Positions 1-7,658 of a stretch of 27,715 bases of DNA are shown here, piece by piece. The notes below the pieces were generated by a model, which saw only the letters and a list, made by a program, of their open reading frames with translations, searched no databases and was not told the DNA's origin. Origin of the DNA: Rhodospirillum sp. UBA1311 (lineage in GTDB: Bacteria > Pseudomonadota > Alphaproteobacteria > Rhodospirillales > Rhodospirillaceae); assembly GCA_002307145.1 (NCBI GenBank), contig DBTR01000024.1, positions 5,375 through 33,089 on the forward strand, read 5' to 3'. The stretch's first letter is position 1, and each line of letters begins with the position of its first letter. The translations under genes were made by a program, and so were the position numbers.

Positions 1-537
1 CCGACCCACGACGACATCACCGCCGCCTCGGTCGCCACCGCCTTCGGCCTCAACGTTGAAGTCCACCCCGAAGCCAAGCGCATCCTCGAACACTACTACG
101 GCGAAACCGCCAACCCGGCGCGGATGCGCATGGCGATGGTCCCCCACGGCGCCGAACTCATCGCCAACCCGGTGAGCGCCGCCCCCGGCTTCCGCCTCGG
201 CAACGTCCACGTCCTCGCGGGCGTGCCCCGGATCATGCAGGCGATGTTCGAAGGCCTCGCCCATACGTTGAGCGGCGGCGACCCGGTCCTCTCCCGCGCG
301 GTCTCGGCGGAAGCCCGCGAAGGCGACATCGCCGAAGCCCTCGAAGCCGTCCAGAAGCAACACCCCAACGTCGATATCGGCAGCTACCCCTTCGGCCTCG
401 GCGAACGCCTCGGCGTCTGCATCGTCGGCCGCTCCACCAATCGCGTGGACCTCGATACCGCGATGGACAAAGTCTCCCGCATCTTCCAAGCCCTCGGCCT
501 CGACCCGAGCGAATCCGACCCGGCGGCGACCAACTGA
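1..537 (+). CDS. Molybdopterin-binding (CinA/MoaB-type) protein, 3' part
   Basis: The reading frame is open from base 1 to TGA at 535-537, so the start lies outside the window and 178 codons are visible. The first residues, PTHDDIT, are the classic motif of the MoCF_biosynth (molybdopterin-binding) fold seen in CinA, MoaB and MogA; the family normally has a glycine just before it. The rest fits the short CinA-like form annotated as competence/damage-inducible protein A, which lacks the C-terminal nicotinamide-nucleotide amidase domain: the protein ends about 180 residues after the motif with no second domain. Members bind pterin or nucleotide ligands, but the physiological substrate of the short form is not established. 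Family assignment is firm; the precise role is open. Confidence 0.85.
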   Translation, partial: PTHDDITAASVATAFGLNVEVHPEAKRILEHYYGETANPARMRMAMVPHGAELIANPVSAAPGFRLGNVHVLAGVPRIMQAMFEGLAHTLSGGDPVLSRAVSAEAREGDIAEALEAVQKQHPNVDIGSYPFGLGERLGVCIVGRSTNRVDLDTAMDKVSRIFQALGLDPSESDPAATN

Positions 538-582
538 GCGGCAGGGGAGAGGGCTTAAAACGAAGAAAGCTTAAGAGGAAGA

Positions 583-625
583 TTCGCGGGCTCTGCCCGC
601 ACCCGCGAAGGGGCCCGGCCCCTTC
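583..625. repeat. Overlapping palindromes, REP-like element or terminator
   Basis: Three inverted repeats overlap here. TTCGCGGG (583-590) pairs with CCCGCGAA (602-609). Inside it GCGGGC (586-591) pairs with GCCCGC (595-600) around TCT. GAAGGGGCC (607-615) pairs with GGCCCCTTC (617-625) around one base. The last is followed by a short T run (633-636). Similar GC-rich alternating hairpins recur between genes in Rhodospirillales genomes, which is why I call it REP-like. It lies between a gene end and the next start, so it may also end transcription. Confidence 0.5.
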
Positions 626-648
626 GATCCCATTTTGGGAGAGGTCGC

Positions 649-1218
649 ATGGCCACTGCCCTTTTGATCATTGACGTCCAACAGGCGATTGTCTCGGGCC
701 TGGCTGCCCCCGAACGCCAGCCCGCACTCGATGCCGCCTTGAACGACGTCGTCGCGAGACTCAGATATCTCCAGGCCCAAGCTCGGGCAGCGCAAGCGCC
801 CGTGGTAATGGTGCAGCACGACGGACCCGAATCTCATCGTCTCGCCTTGGGCTCCGCCGGGTGGGCGCTCCGAACAGAAATCGCGCCGTGCCTCGGTGAT
901 GTCGTCGTCCACAAGACCGAGTGTGATTCGTTCTTCGAAACCGATCTTTTCGATCGCCTCACCGAACGGCGCGTGACCCATTTGATCATCGGCGGCTGCA
1001 TGACCCAGTATTGCATCGACACCACCGTCCGCCGCGCTGTTTCGCTCGGGTTCGAGGTCACTCTCGTCGCGGATGGTCATACGACAGCAGATACGCCGGA
1101 TCTGAGCTTTTCGCAGATCGTGGCACACCATAACCGGACGCTGAATGGCTTCGGCGCGGGCTCGCATCGCGTCAACGCCGTCGCCGCAGCGGACATCGCG
1201 TTTTCTGCCCGGACCTGA
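649..1218 (+). CDS. Isochorismatase-family cysteine hydrolase
   Basis: The 189-residue protein has the isochorismatase-like fold, whose members hydrolyse amides (nicotinamidase, N-carbamoyl hydrolases) or isochorismate. The catalytic triad can be placed: Asp9 in LLIIDVQ, Lys89 in VVHKTE, and the nucleophile Cys122 in the GGCMTQYCIDTT segment. The family's usual cis-peptide position before the nucleophile is also there (GGCMT). The start is supported by a GGGAGAGG ribosome-binding site about 5 bases upstream. The following aldo/keto reductase begins 46 bases after the stop, so the two may be co-transcribed. The substrate cannot be read from sequence; a small soluble amidohydrolase such as those acting on nicotinamide or on ureido compounds is the likeliest class. 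Confidence 0.9.
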   Translation: MATALLIIDVQQAIVSGLAAPERQPALDAALNDVVARLRYLQAQARAAQAPVVMVQHDGPESHRLALGSAGWALRTEIAPCLGDVVVHKTECDSFFETDLFDRLTERRVTHLIIGGCMTQYCIDTTVRRAVSLGFEVTLVADGHTTADTPDLSFSQIVAHHNRTLNGFGAGSHRVNAVAAADIAFSART

Positions 1219-1264
1219 TCTCTGGCTCAAGGACATGGCCCGTGCAAACCGACGGAGACAAACC

Positions 1265-2143
1265 ATGATCGACCTCGGCAAGGCCGGGACTTTTCCTCTC
1301 GGCGACCGCTTCGTGAAGCGCATCGGATATGGCGCGATGCAACTCGCCGGACCGGGGGTGTTCGGGCCGCCGAAGGATCGCGACGGTGCGATCGCGGTGT
1401 TGCGCACGGCGATCGCGCAGGGTGTCGATCACATCGACACCAGCGACTTCTATGGTCCGCACGTCACCAATCAGTTGATCCGCGAGGCGCTTCATCCCTA
1501 TCCCGATGATCTGGTGATCGTCACCAAGATCGGCGCGCGGCGCGGCGCGGATGGGTCGTGGTATCCGGCGTTTTCGGCGGAAGACCTGACCCAGGCGGTG
1601 CACGACAATCTTCGCAACCTGAAGCTGGACGCACTCGACGTCGTCAACCTGCGCATCATGTTCGGCATCCACGGCCCCGCCGAAGGGTCGATCGAAGCGC
1701 CGCTCACTGCGTTGGCCGAACTCCAGCACCAGGGGTTGGTGCGGCATATCGGCCTCAGCAACGTAACGCCGACCCAGGTCGCCGAGGGGCGAGCAATCGC
1801 CAACATCGTCTGCGTGCAGAACCAGTACAATCTCGCACACCGCGACGACGACGCGCTGATCGACGCGCTCGCCGCCGCAGGCATCGCCTATGTGCCGTTC
1901 TTCCCGCTCGGCGGCTTCACGCCATTGCAGTCGTCGACTTTGTCCGAGGTCGCCGCGCGCCTCGGCGCGACGGCGATGCAGGTTGCGCTCGCCTGGTTGC
2001 TCCGGCGCGCGCCCAACATCCTGCTGATCCCCGGCACTTCATCGATCGCGCATTTGCAGGAAAACCTCGCGGCGGTCGAGATCGCATTGCCCGACGACGC
2101 AATCGCGCAACTCGACCGGATCGGGGCGCAGCCCCAGCCTTAA
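1265..2143 (+). CDS. ydbC: Aldo/keto reductase, YdbC type
   Basis: The 292-residue protein is very close to E. coli YdbC along its whole length as I recall that sequence, for example VKRIGYGAMQLAGPGVFGPP near the N-terminus and GFTPLQSSTLSEVAARLGAT near the C-terminus. It is a TIM-barrel NAD(P)H-dependent oxidoreductase. The Asp and Tyr of the catalytic tetrad are in HIDTSDFYGP and the Lys in VTKIGARRG. The cofactor-binding segment IPGTSSIAHLQEN follows near the end. The frame is open further upstream, inside the preceding gene, but the ATG at 1265 matches the family N-terminus and has a GGAG sequence about 7 bases before it. The natural substrate is uncertain; relatives include pyridoxal reductases. 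The stop overlaps that of the convergent ACT-domain gene by four bases. Confidence 0.92.
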   Translation: MIDLGKAGTFPLGDRFVKRIGYGAMQLAGPGVFGPPKDRDGAIAVLRTAIAQGVDHIDTSDFYGPHVTNQLIREALHPYPDDLVIVTKIGARRGADGSWYPAFSAEDLTQAVHDNLRNLKLDALDVVNLRIMFGIHGPAEGSIEAPLTALAELQHQGLVRHIGLSNVTPTQVAEGRAIANIVCVQNQYNLAHRDDDALIDALAAAGIAYVPFFPLGGFTPLQSSTLSEVAARLGATAMQVALAWLLRRAPNILLIPGTSSIAHLQENLAAVEIALPDDAIAQLDRIGAQPQP

Positions 2144-2523
2144 TCGAGGCAATGCCCGGCTTGGGCAAGCAGCCGTTCGGCGCTGGCATAATCGGCTTCC
2201 TGAAGCAGGAGGTGGTCGGTGTCGAAGGTGGAGACGACGAAGACGCCGATGCCGTTGCGGGAGAGGGGTTCGATCACCGCGAGGAGGATTCCGGCCTGAT
2301 CGAAGGCGAACGGGCCCTGGAACTTGAGGCAGCGCCAGCCGGTGTCGCGGCGGACGGTGTCGGGGATGCGGTGGCTCAGGCAGACGACCGAGAGTTCGTC
2401 GTCGGAACGGGTGATGCTGACGTAGCCTTCGCCGTCGGCCCAGGCGGGGATCGGCGCGTCGGGGGCGAGGCGGGCGATGCCGTAGCTGCCGCCGAGGCGC
2501 TTCAACGTGATCGTCGTCGTCAT
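2140..2523 (-). CDS. ACT-domain protein (COG3603-like)
   Basis: The 127-residue product resembles the small ACT-domain proteins of COG3603 (ACT_7 type, related to the amino-acid sensing fold of CASTOR). The C-terminal half shows the ACT signature of a strand-helix-strand: GILLAVIEPLSRNGIGVFVV followed by STFDTDHLLLQEADYASAERLL. Such proteins bind amino acids or other small ligands, and no catalytic residues are expected. The frame continues upstream of the chosen start, into the preceding gene, but the ATG at 2523 has GGAG at proper spacing and fits the family N-terminus (MTTTITLKRL). It starts 22 bases after the diguanylate cyclase stop on the same strand, so the two are probably co-transcribed. 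Confidence 0.82.
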   Translation of the reverse strand: MTTTITLKRLGGSYGIARLAPDAPIPAWADGEGYVSITRSDDELSVVCLSHRIPDTVRRDTGWRCLKFQGPFAFDQAGILLAVIEPLSRNGIGVFVVSTFDTDHLLLQEADYASAERLLAQAGHCLD

Positions 2524-2545
2524 TGGGTGTGCTCCGGTTCGGTGT

Positions 2546-4300
2546 TCAGGCGTTGACGATGACGCGGTTGCGTCCGGCCTGCTTGGCGGCGTACATCGCC
2601 TGATCCGCTTCGTTGAGAACGGCGTCGAAGCCGATATTCCGCCCATCCAATTGAGTCATCCCGATCGAGACGGTGAGTCGCACGGGCCCGCCCTTCGGCG
2701 AGGCGATCTCGGTTTCCGCCACCGCGGCGCAGATCCGGCGCGCGACCTCGGCCGCCTCGGCCCTGCCGGTTTCGACCAGGGCCACCGCGAATTCCTCGCC
2801 CCCCAGCCGACCGAAGATATCCGAGCCGCGCAGGGTTTCGCCGATCACCCGCGCGACCCCTTGGAGCGCCACGTCGCCGGTGCTGTGTCCACGGGTGTCG
2901 TTGATCGCCTTGAAGTGGTCGATATCGATCATCAGGAGGGTGAACGGCCGATCATAGCGCCGCGCCCGTTCCAGTTCGCGCTCGGCGAGCTCGACGAAGT
3001 GGCGGCGGTTGAAGACCCCGGTGAGGTCGTCGGTGCGGGCCTGGGCCTCGATCTGCTCCTTCAGCTTTTGCTCGAGCGCGAGCTTCTCCTGGATCAGCAG
3101 GAACCCGAGCATGGATTTCTGCGCGTCGCGCCGCAATTGCCTGCCGCGCGTGTGCAGCATCACCGCGAACAGGCCGCCGATCACCAGGCCATCGGCGATC
3201 AGGAGTTTCAGGCCGTCGAGGTTTTCCTTGTTGTCGCTGAGAACGCCGTTGTTGGTGAGCCAGAACATCACGTTGGTCGCGGTGATCGCGATGAAGAATA
3301 CCTGCAGCACACGACGGCTCGGCGACTGCTCCTTGCGCAGGGTGAAGGCGAGGACGACGAAGTAGACCCAGCTCAGCTTGATCACCAGGGCGTTGATGAT
3401 GATCGCGGCATTGCCGTGGCCCAACACCACCGCCGCAAGCTCCACCGGGATCGCGCCCAGCACCAGGGTGAACCCATGCATGAGCCATCGCGGCGGATCG
3501 TAGGCCGTGAAGAGTGCCCGGCTGAACAGCAGCGGCGTGACCGCGATGCCGAAATAAAGGACGGTGAACGACCAGTCGACCACGGAAGGCCACGCCGCCG
3601 CCGACGACAGCGGTGCGAGATACCCGGTCGCCGCGATGCCGAACAGGGTGTAGACGGCCTGGTGAAGCGCGAACAGGGCGAAGATCGGCTGGCGGTCGAG
3701 GAGGTAGCCTTGCAGCGCCCAAAGCAGCAGCGCGACCATCGCGGTGACGAAGAACACCATCATCAGGTCGCGGCCGTCGTCCTTGGCCTCGGCCTCCTGC
3801 GGCACCAGAGCCTTCACGTTCATCTGCGAATAGCCGCGGGTCGCGAGGCGCAGGTAGTAGGTCGATTCCGGCGCGGCCGGAGTGACGACGAAGCCGAGCG
3901 ACGCCCGCTTGCGGTCGCGTTCCGCGTAGGGATGCCGGTTGCCGGTGGCGCGGGTCGCCCAGTCCTGCGGGGCGCCCGGACCGGCTTCGAACAGGCGGAC
4001 GTCGTTGAGGTAGGTGGGCACGATGAACAGCACCACGCTGCCACCCCCGGCGGGGGCGCGCACCCGGAGGCGCAGCCAGTAGGTGGAGTTGGTGACGCCG
4101 CCGAACAGCGTCGCGCCCTCGATCGGCGTGAACGCGCGCTCCGCCACGTCGGCGATCGAGAGCGCGCCCGACGGATCGTCGAGGACCGCGCGGGAGACGA
4201 CCAGGTCGTCCGCCACCGCCGGAGCGGAGAAGACAAGGCCGAACAGCAGCGCCAGAACCCCGAGGAACCGGATTCTCGTCGGCGGCGCCGTATGTCCCAT
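2546..4300 (-). CDS. Membrane diguanylate cyclase (7TMR-DISM + GGDEF)
   Basis: The 584-residue protein makes cyclic di-GMP from two GTP. In order: a Sec signal peptide (about residues 1-30, ending SAPAVA), a periplasmic 7TMR-DISMED2-type sensor (about 32-165), seven membrane helices of the 7TM-DISM kind (about 178-385), a short coiled linker (about 395-422), and a GGDEF domain (about 422-584). The active-site motif is intact as GGEEF at 500-504. The inhibitory RxxD site is present five residues before it (RGSD, 491-494), so product feedback is expected. The start is chosen because the signal peptide begins there; the frame is open upstream but encodes nothing recognisable. DISMED2 domains are thought to bind carbohydrate-like ligands. 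The ACT-domain gene lies directly downstream. Confidence 0.95.
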   Translation of the reverse strand: MGHTAPPTRIRFLGVLALLFGLVFSAPAVADDLVVSRAVLDDPSGALSIADVAERAFTPIEGATLFGGVTNSTYWLRLRVRAPAGGGSVVLFIVPTYLNDVRLFEAGPGAPQDWATRATGNRHPYAERDRKRASLGFVVTPAAPESTYYLRLATRGYSQMNVKALVPQEAEAKDDGRDLMMVFFVTAMVALLLWALQGYLLDRQPIFALFALHQAVYTLFGIAATGYLAPLSSAAAWPSVVDWSFTVLYFGIAVTPLLFSRALFTAYDPPRWLMHGFTLVLGAIPVELAAVVLGHGNAAIIINALVIKLSWVYFVVLAFTLRKEQSPSRRVLQVFFIAITATNVMFWLTNNGVLSDNKENLDGLKLLIADGLVIGGLFAVMLHTRGRQLRRDAQKSMLGFLLIQEKLALEQKLKEQIEAQARTDDLTGVFNRRHFVELAERELERARRYDRPFTLLMIDIDHFKAINDTRGHSTGDVALQGVARVIGETLRGSDIFGRLGGEEFAVALVETGRAEAAEVARRICAAVAETEIASPKGGPVRLTVSIGMTQLDGRNIGFDAVLNEADQAMYAAKQAGRNRVIVNA

Positions 4301-4409
4301 GTCCGCCCCCACCGTCGAAGATTTGCCGTCTGCGGAGGTATAGCCGAATCCCGAGTGCGGGTCACGACTTGGTGTTCCGAAGACGAACCGCGCGCGGGGC
4401 GAGCCGCAG

Positions 4410-5543
4410 CTACGCGGCCCCGTTCGGGGCGAGACTGCGTTCGTAGATGCGGTAGGTTTTGGAGGGCTTGCCACAGACGGTTTCGGCGATCGCGCGCATC
4501 GGCGCGTTGGTTTCCAGCACCCAGGAGAATTCGAGAGTGCGGATGCCTGCGGCCTGCACGCCTTCGAAGGCCTTGCCGATCAGGTGGAAAGGCAGGAGGC
4601 CGCCAAGCAGGGTTTTGTTGAAGCGGCTTTGCGCGCCCATCAGCAGCACGCGGGCGGAGGTGAGGCCGCGCACCTTGACCCGCCAGAGCAGCTTGGCCCA
4701 GCCGAACGGCAGGAGATGGCCGTCGAGGTCGCGGATCGCTTCGTTGAGGTTGGGCAGGCAGACGATGAACGCCACCGGCTCGCCGTCGACCTCGGCGAAC
4801 CACACCAGCCGCCGGTCGATCAGCGGGCGGAGCTGGCGCGCCATCAGCTCGATTTCCGCCGCATCGAAGGGAATGAAACCCCAGTTCTCGGCCCAGGCGT
4901 CGTTGAAGATGTCGACCATGCGCCGGACCTCCTCCTTGTATTCCCCCCATTTGATCGTGCGGAGCGTGACGTTGCCCGAGAGCGGCCGCGCGAGGATGCG
5001 CTTCATGCTCTCCGGCACCTGGGCGGCATCGAGGGTATAGGCGAGGAGGTCGTGCGCCTTGACGTAGCCCAGGCGTTCGAGGTGGGCGGCGATGTAGGGC
5101 GGATCGTGGGGCATCATCAGCATCGGCGGGGCGTCGAAGCCGTCGACCAACAGGCCGAGTTCCTCGTTGATCGAGAGGCTCATCGGCCCGAGGCTCTGGG
5201 TCATGCCGCGCGCCTTCAGCCACGTTTCGGCGGTGGCGACGAGGGCGTCGATCACCGCCGCGTCGTCGATCGCGACGAGCAGTCCGAAATGGCCGACGCC
5301 CGGGTAGCGTTCGAGGTTGACCGGATCGATCTGGGCGCTGATCCGCCCGACCGCGCGACCGTCCCGCCAGGCGATCCACATCGCCACGTTCGCCCGCCGC
5401 AGGTAGGGCGTGCCTCCTGCCTTGAGGGCGTCGCGGCGCTCCATCATCAACGGCGGCACCCAGTTGGGGTCGCCCGCATACAACTGGAATGGCACGCGGA
5501 TAAAGTCATCGAGACGGCTGACGGGTTCGACGGCGACGAGCAT
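4410..5543 (-). CDS. GNAT-fold protein of the YghO-like family
   Basis: The 377-residue protein belongs to a widespread, poorly characterised family that resembles E. coli YghO and is annotated as N-acetyltransferase. Diagnostic stretches are PFQLYAGDPNWVPPL near the N-terminus, AVGRISAQID (the GNAT beta-strand 4/5 region), LGPMSLSINEELGLLVDGFD, and GEPVAFIVCLPNLNEA in the C-terminal half. The duplicated look suggests two GNAT-like lobes, though I cannot confirm that both bind acetyl-CoA. No substrate is known for the family. The ATG at 5543 is preferred to the upstream one at 5576 because GGGAG lies upstream of it, although the spacing (about 13 bases) is long. The gene lies 109 bases upstream of the cyclase gene and may share its transcript. 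Confidence 0.8.
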   Translation of the reverse strand: MLVAVEPVSRLDDFIRVPFQLYAGDPNWVPPLMMERRDALKAGGTPYLRRANVAMWIAWRDGRAVGRISAQIDPVNLERYPGVGHFGLLVAIDDAAVIDALVATAETWLKARGMTQSLGPMSLSINEELGLLVDGFDAPPMLMMPHDPPYIAAHLERLGYVKAHDLLAYTLDAAQVPESMKRILARPLSGNVTLRTIKWGEYKEEVRRMVDIFNDAWAENWGFIPFDAAEIELMARQLRPLIDRRLVWFAEVDGEPVAFIVCLPNLNEAIRDLDGHLLPFGWAKLLWRVKVRGLTSARVLLMGAQSRFNKTLLGGLLPFHLIGKAFEGVQAAGIRTLEFSWVLETNAPMRAIAETVCGKPSKTYRIYERSLAPNGAA

Positions 5544-5795
5544 TGCGATGGAAAATCTCCCGACAACGAAGCGCATCGGACGCCAGGCCCTGGCTGGTGG
5601 CGTCGCGTATGGTTGAGTCTGAACGGCGCGCAGTATCCCACATCGTCGAAAGCGCTGGAACGCCAGATTGCGGGATTATCGTCATGCACCTGGGTATTCC
5701 GAGAAATTGCGATAAACCCACGCCCGGCTCTTGGGGGAATGCGCCGAGCGCCCAATCTAAATCGCAAGCATTTCAACTCCTGCGAGGATGAGACG

Positions 5796-7601
5796 ATGAT
5801 TCGGCGTGCATGCGGAACGAGTCTGTCGTGGTCGATTTCCGGCGCCGCCCTCGGCGCGCTTCTGGTGCTGACGCCCCCGTCCGAGGCCTTCGCCGCCTCC
5901 CAACCCGCCGTCGAGGCGCAGAAGGGAATGGTGGTGTCGTCCCAGCGCCTCGCCTCCGAGGCGGGCCTGGCGGTCCTCGAAAAGGGCGGCAACGCCATCG
6001 ACGCGGCGGTAGCGGTCGGCTACGCGCTGGCGGTGGTCAACCCCTGCTGCGGCAACATCGGCGGCGGCGGATTCATGACCATCCACATCGCCAACGGCTC
6101 GAAGGGGCCGCACGACGTGTTCATCAACTTCCGCGAGACCGCCCCAGGCGCGGCGAGCGAGAAGATGTACCTCGACGCGGACGGCAACGTGATCAAGGAC
6201 TTGAGCATCTACGGCTACCTCGCGGCGGGCGTGCCCGGCACGGTGATGGGAATGGAGCGGGCGCTGGCGCACTACGGCAGCCGCAGCCGCGCCGTGGTGA
6301 TGGCCCCGGCGATCAAGCTGGCGCACGAGGGCTTCGTCCTCACCCGCGCCGACACCGACATCCTCGACACCAAGACCGCGCAGATCGCCAAGGACCCGGA
6401 AGCCGCGAAGATCTTCCTCCGCCCCGACGGCACGCCGTTCCAGCCGGGCGACCGGCTGGTGCAGAAGGACCTCGCCCGCACCCTGGAGCTGATCGCCAAG
6501 CACGGCCCGGACGGCTTCTATAAAGGCCCGGTGGCGAAGGCGGTCGCCGAGGCGAGCGCGAAGAACGGCGGCATCCTCACCGAGAAGGACTTCGCCGACT
6601 ACACGGTGACCGAAACCCGGCCACTCACCTGCACCTATCGCGGTTACGACCTCGCGTCGGCACCGCCGCCCTCCTCCGGCGGCACGACGATCTGCCAGGT
6701 TCTCAATATCCTCGAAGGCTACGACATCAAGGGCATGGGCTTCCGCTCGGCGGAATCCGTGCACGTGATGGCCGAGGCGATGCGCCACGCCTTCATGGAC
6801 CGCAACACCTACCTCGGCGACCCGGCATTCGTCGACAATCCGCTCGACCGCCTGCTCTCCAAGGACTATGCCGCCGCGATCCGCGACAAGATCCAGCCCA
6901 ATCGCGCGACGCCGTCCTCCGAGGTCCAGCCCGGCGCGGAGCCGCACGAGAAGACCGAAACCACCCATTATTCGGTGGTCGACAAGGAGGGCAACGCGGT
7001 TTCGGTCACCTACACCATCAACGGCAGCTTCGGCGCGGCGGTGATCGCGCCCGGCACCGGCTTCTTCCTCAACGACGAGATGGACGACTTCACCTCGAAG
7101 CCCGGGGTGAAGAACCTCTACGGGCTGGTGCAGGGCGCGGCGAACAAGATCGCGCCCGGCAAGCGGCCGCTGTCCTCGATGTCGCCGACGCTGGTCACCA
7201 AGGACGGCAAGACCGTGCTGGTGCTGGGCTCCCCCGGCGGCTCGCGGATCATCACCATCGTGCTTGAGACGATCATGAACGTGGTCGACTACGGCATGGC
7301 GCCGCAGGAGGCGGTGGACGCGCCGCGCATCCATCACCAATGGCTGCCCGACCAGATCTTCTACGAGACCTACGGCCTATCGCCCGACACGATCAAGATC
7401 CTCTCCGACATGGGCTACAAACTCACCGAACAGAAGCCCTGGGGTGCGGCGGAGCTGATCGAGGTCGGCGGCGCGGCGGAAGGCTTCAAGGACGCCGCCT
7501 CGTCGGGCGGCGATTCCGCGCACTCGGGCCGAGTGCGCGAAGGCTACCTCTACGGCGCGAACGACGCCCGGCGCCCGGCGGGAGCGGCGGTCGGGTACTG
7601 A
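5796..7601 (+). CDS. ggt: Gamma-glutamyltransferase, exported
   Basis: The 601-residue precursor of a periplasmic Ntn-hydrolase cleaves gamma-glutamyl bonds of glutathione and similar compounds, or transfers the glutamyl group to amino acids or peptides. A signal peptide covers about residues 1-34. The proenzyme is expected to self-cleave before Thr390 in KTETTHYSVVDKEGNAV, splitting it into large and small subunits; this Thr is the nucleophile. Other family marks are GGNAIDAAVAVGYALAVVNP (64-83), the oxyanion-region SSMSP (460-464) and GSPGGSRII (478-486). The length matches E. coli GGT (about 580). The frame extends far upstream, antisense to the GNAT gene, but the ATG at 5796 follows GAGGATGAG and begins the signal peptide. 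poxB follows 57 bases after the stop. Confidence 0.96.
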   Translation: MIRRACGTSLSWSISGAALGALLVLTPPSEAFAASQPAVEAQKGMVVSSQRLASEAGLAVLEKGGNAIDAAVAVGYALAVVNPCCGNIGGGGFMTIHIANGSKGPHDVFINFRETAPGAASEKMYLDADGNVIKDLSIYGYLAAGVPGTVMGMERALAHYGSRSRAVVMAPAIKLAHEGFVLTRADTDILDTKTAQIAKDPEAAKIFLRPDGTPFQPGDRLVQKDLARTLELIAKHGPDGFYKGPVAKAVAEASAKNGGILTEKDFADYTVTETRPLTCTYRGYDLASAPPPSSGGTTICQVLNILEGYDIKGMGFRSAESVHVMAEAMRHAFMDRNTYLGDPAFVDNPLDRLLSKDYAAAIRDKIQPNRATPSSEVQPGAEPHEKTETTHYSVVDKEGNAVSVTYTINGSFGAAVIAPGTGFFLNDEMDDFTSKPGVKNLYGLVQGAANKIAPGKRPLSSMSPTLVTKDGKTVLVLGSPGGSRIITIVLETIMNVVDYGMAPQEAVDAPRIHHQWLPDQIFYETYGLSPDTIKILSDMGYKLTEQKPWGAAELIEVGGAAEGFKDAASSGGDSAHSGRVREGYLYGANDARRPAGAAVGY

Positions 7602-7618
7602 GTCGCACCACAACCCAA

Positions 7619-7644
7619 GGCGCGCGGCGATGCCGTCGCGCGCC
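7619..7644. repeat. Hairpin between ggt and poxB
   Basis: GGCGCGCG (7619-7626) pairs with CGCGCGCC (7637-7644), and the intervening bases can extend the stem imperfectly. It sits between the ggt stop and the poxB ribosome-binding site (AAGGAC just after 7647). No T run follows, so it could be a processing or attenuation stem or simply a Rho-dependent termination area. Confidence 0.4.
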
Positions 7645-7658
7645 GCGAAGGACAAGCC

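Noticed and set aside
4584..5795. A 404-codon open stretch in frame upstream of ggt
   Set aside because: It is antisense to the GNAT gene, gives low-complexity charged residues, and the ggt signal peptide and ribosome-binding site begin at 5796.
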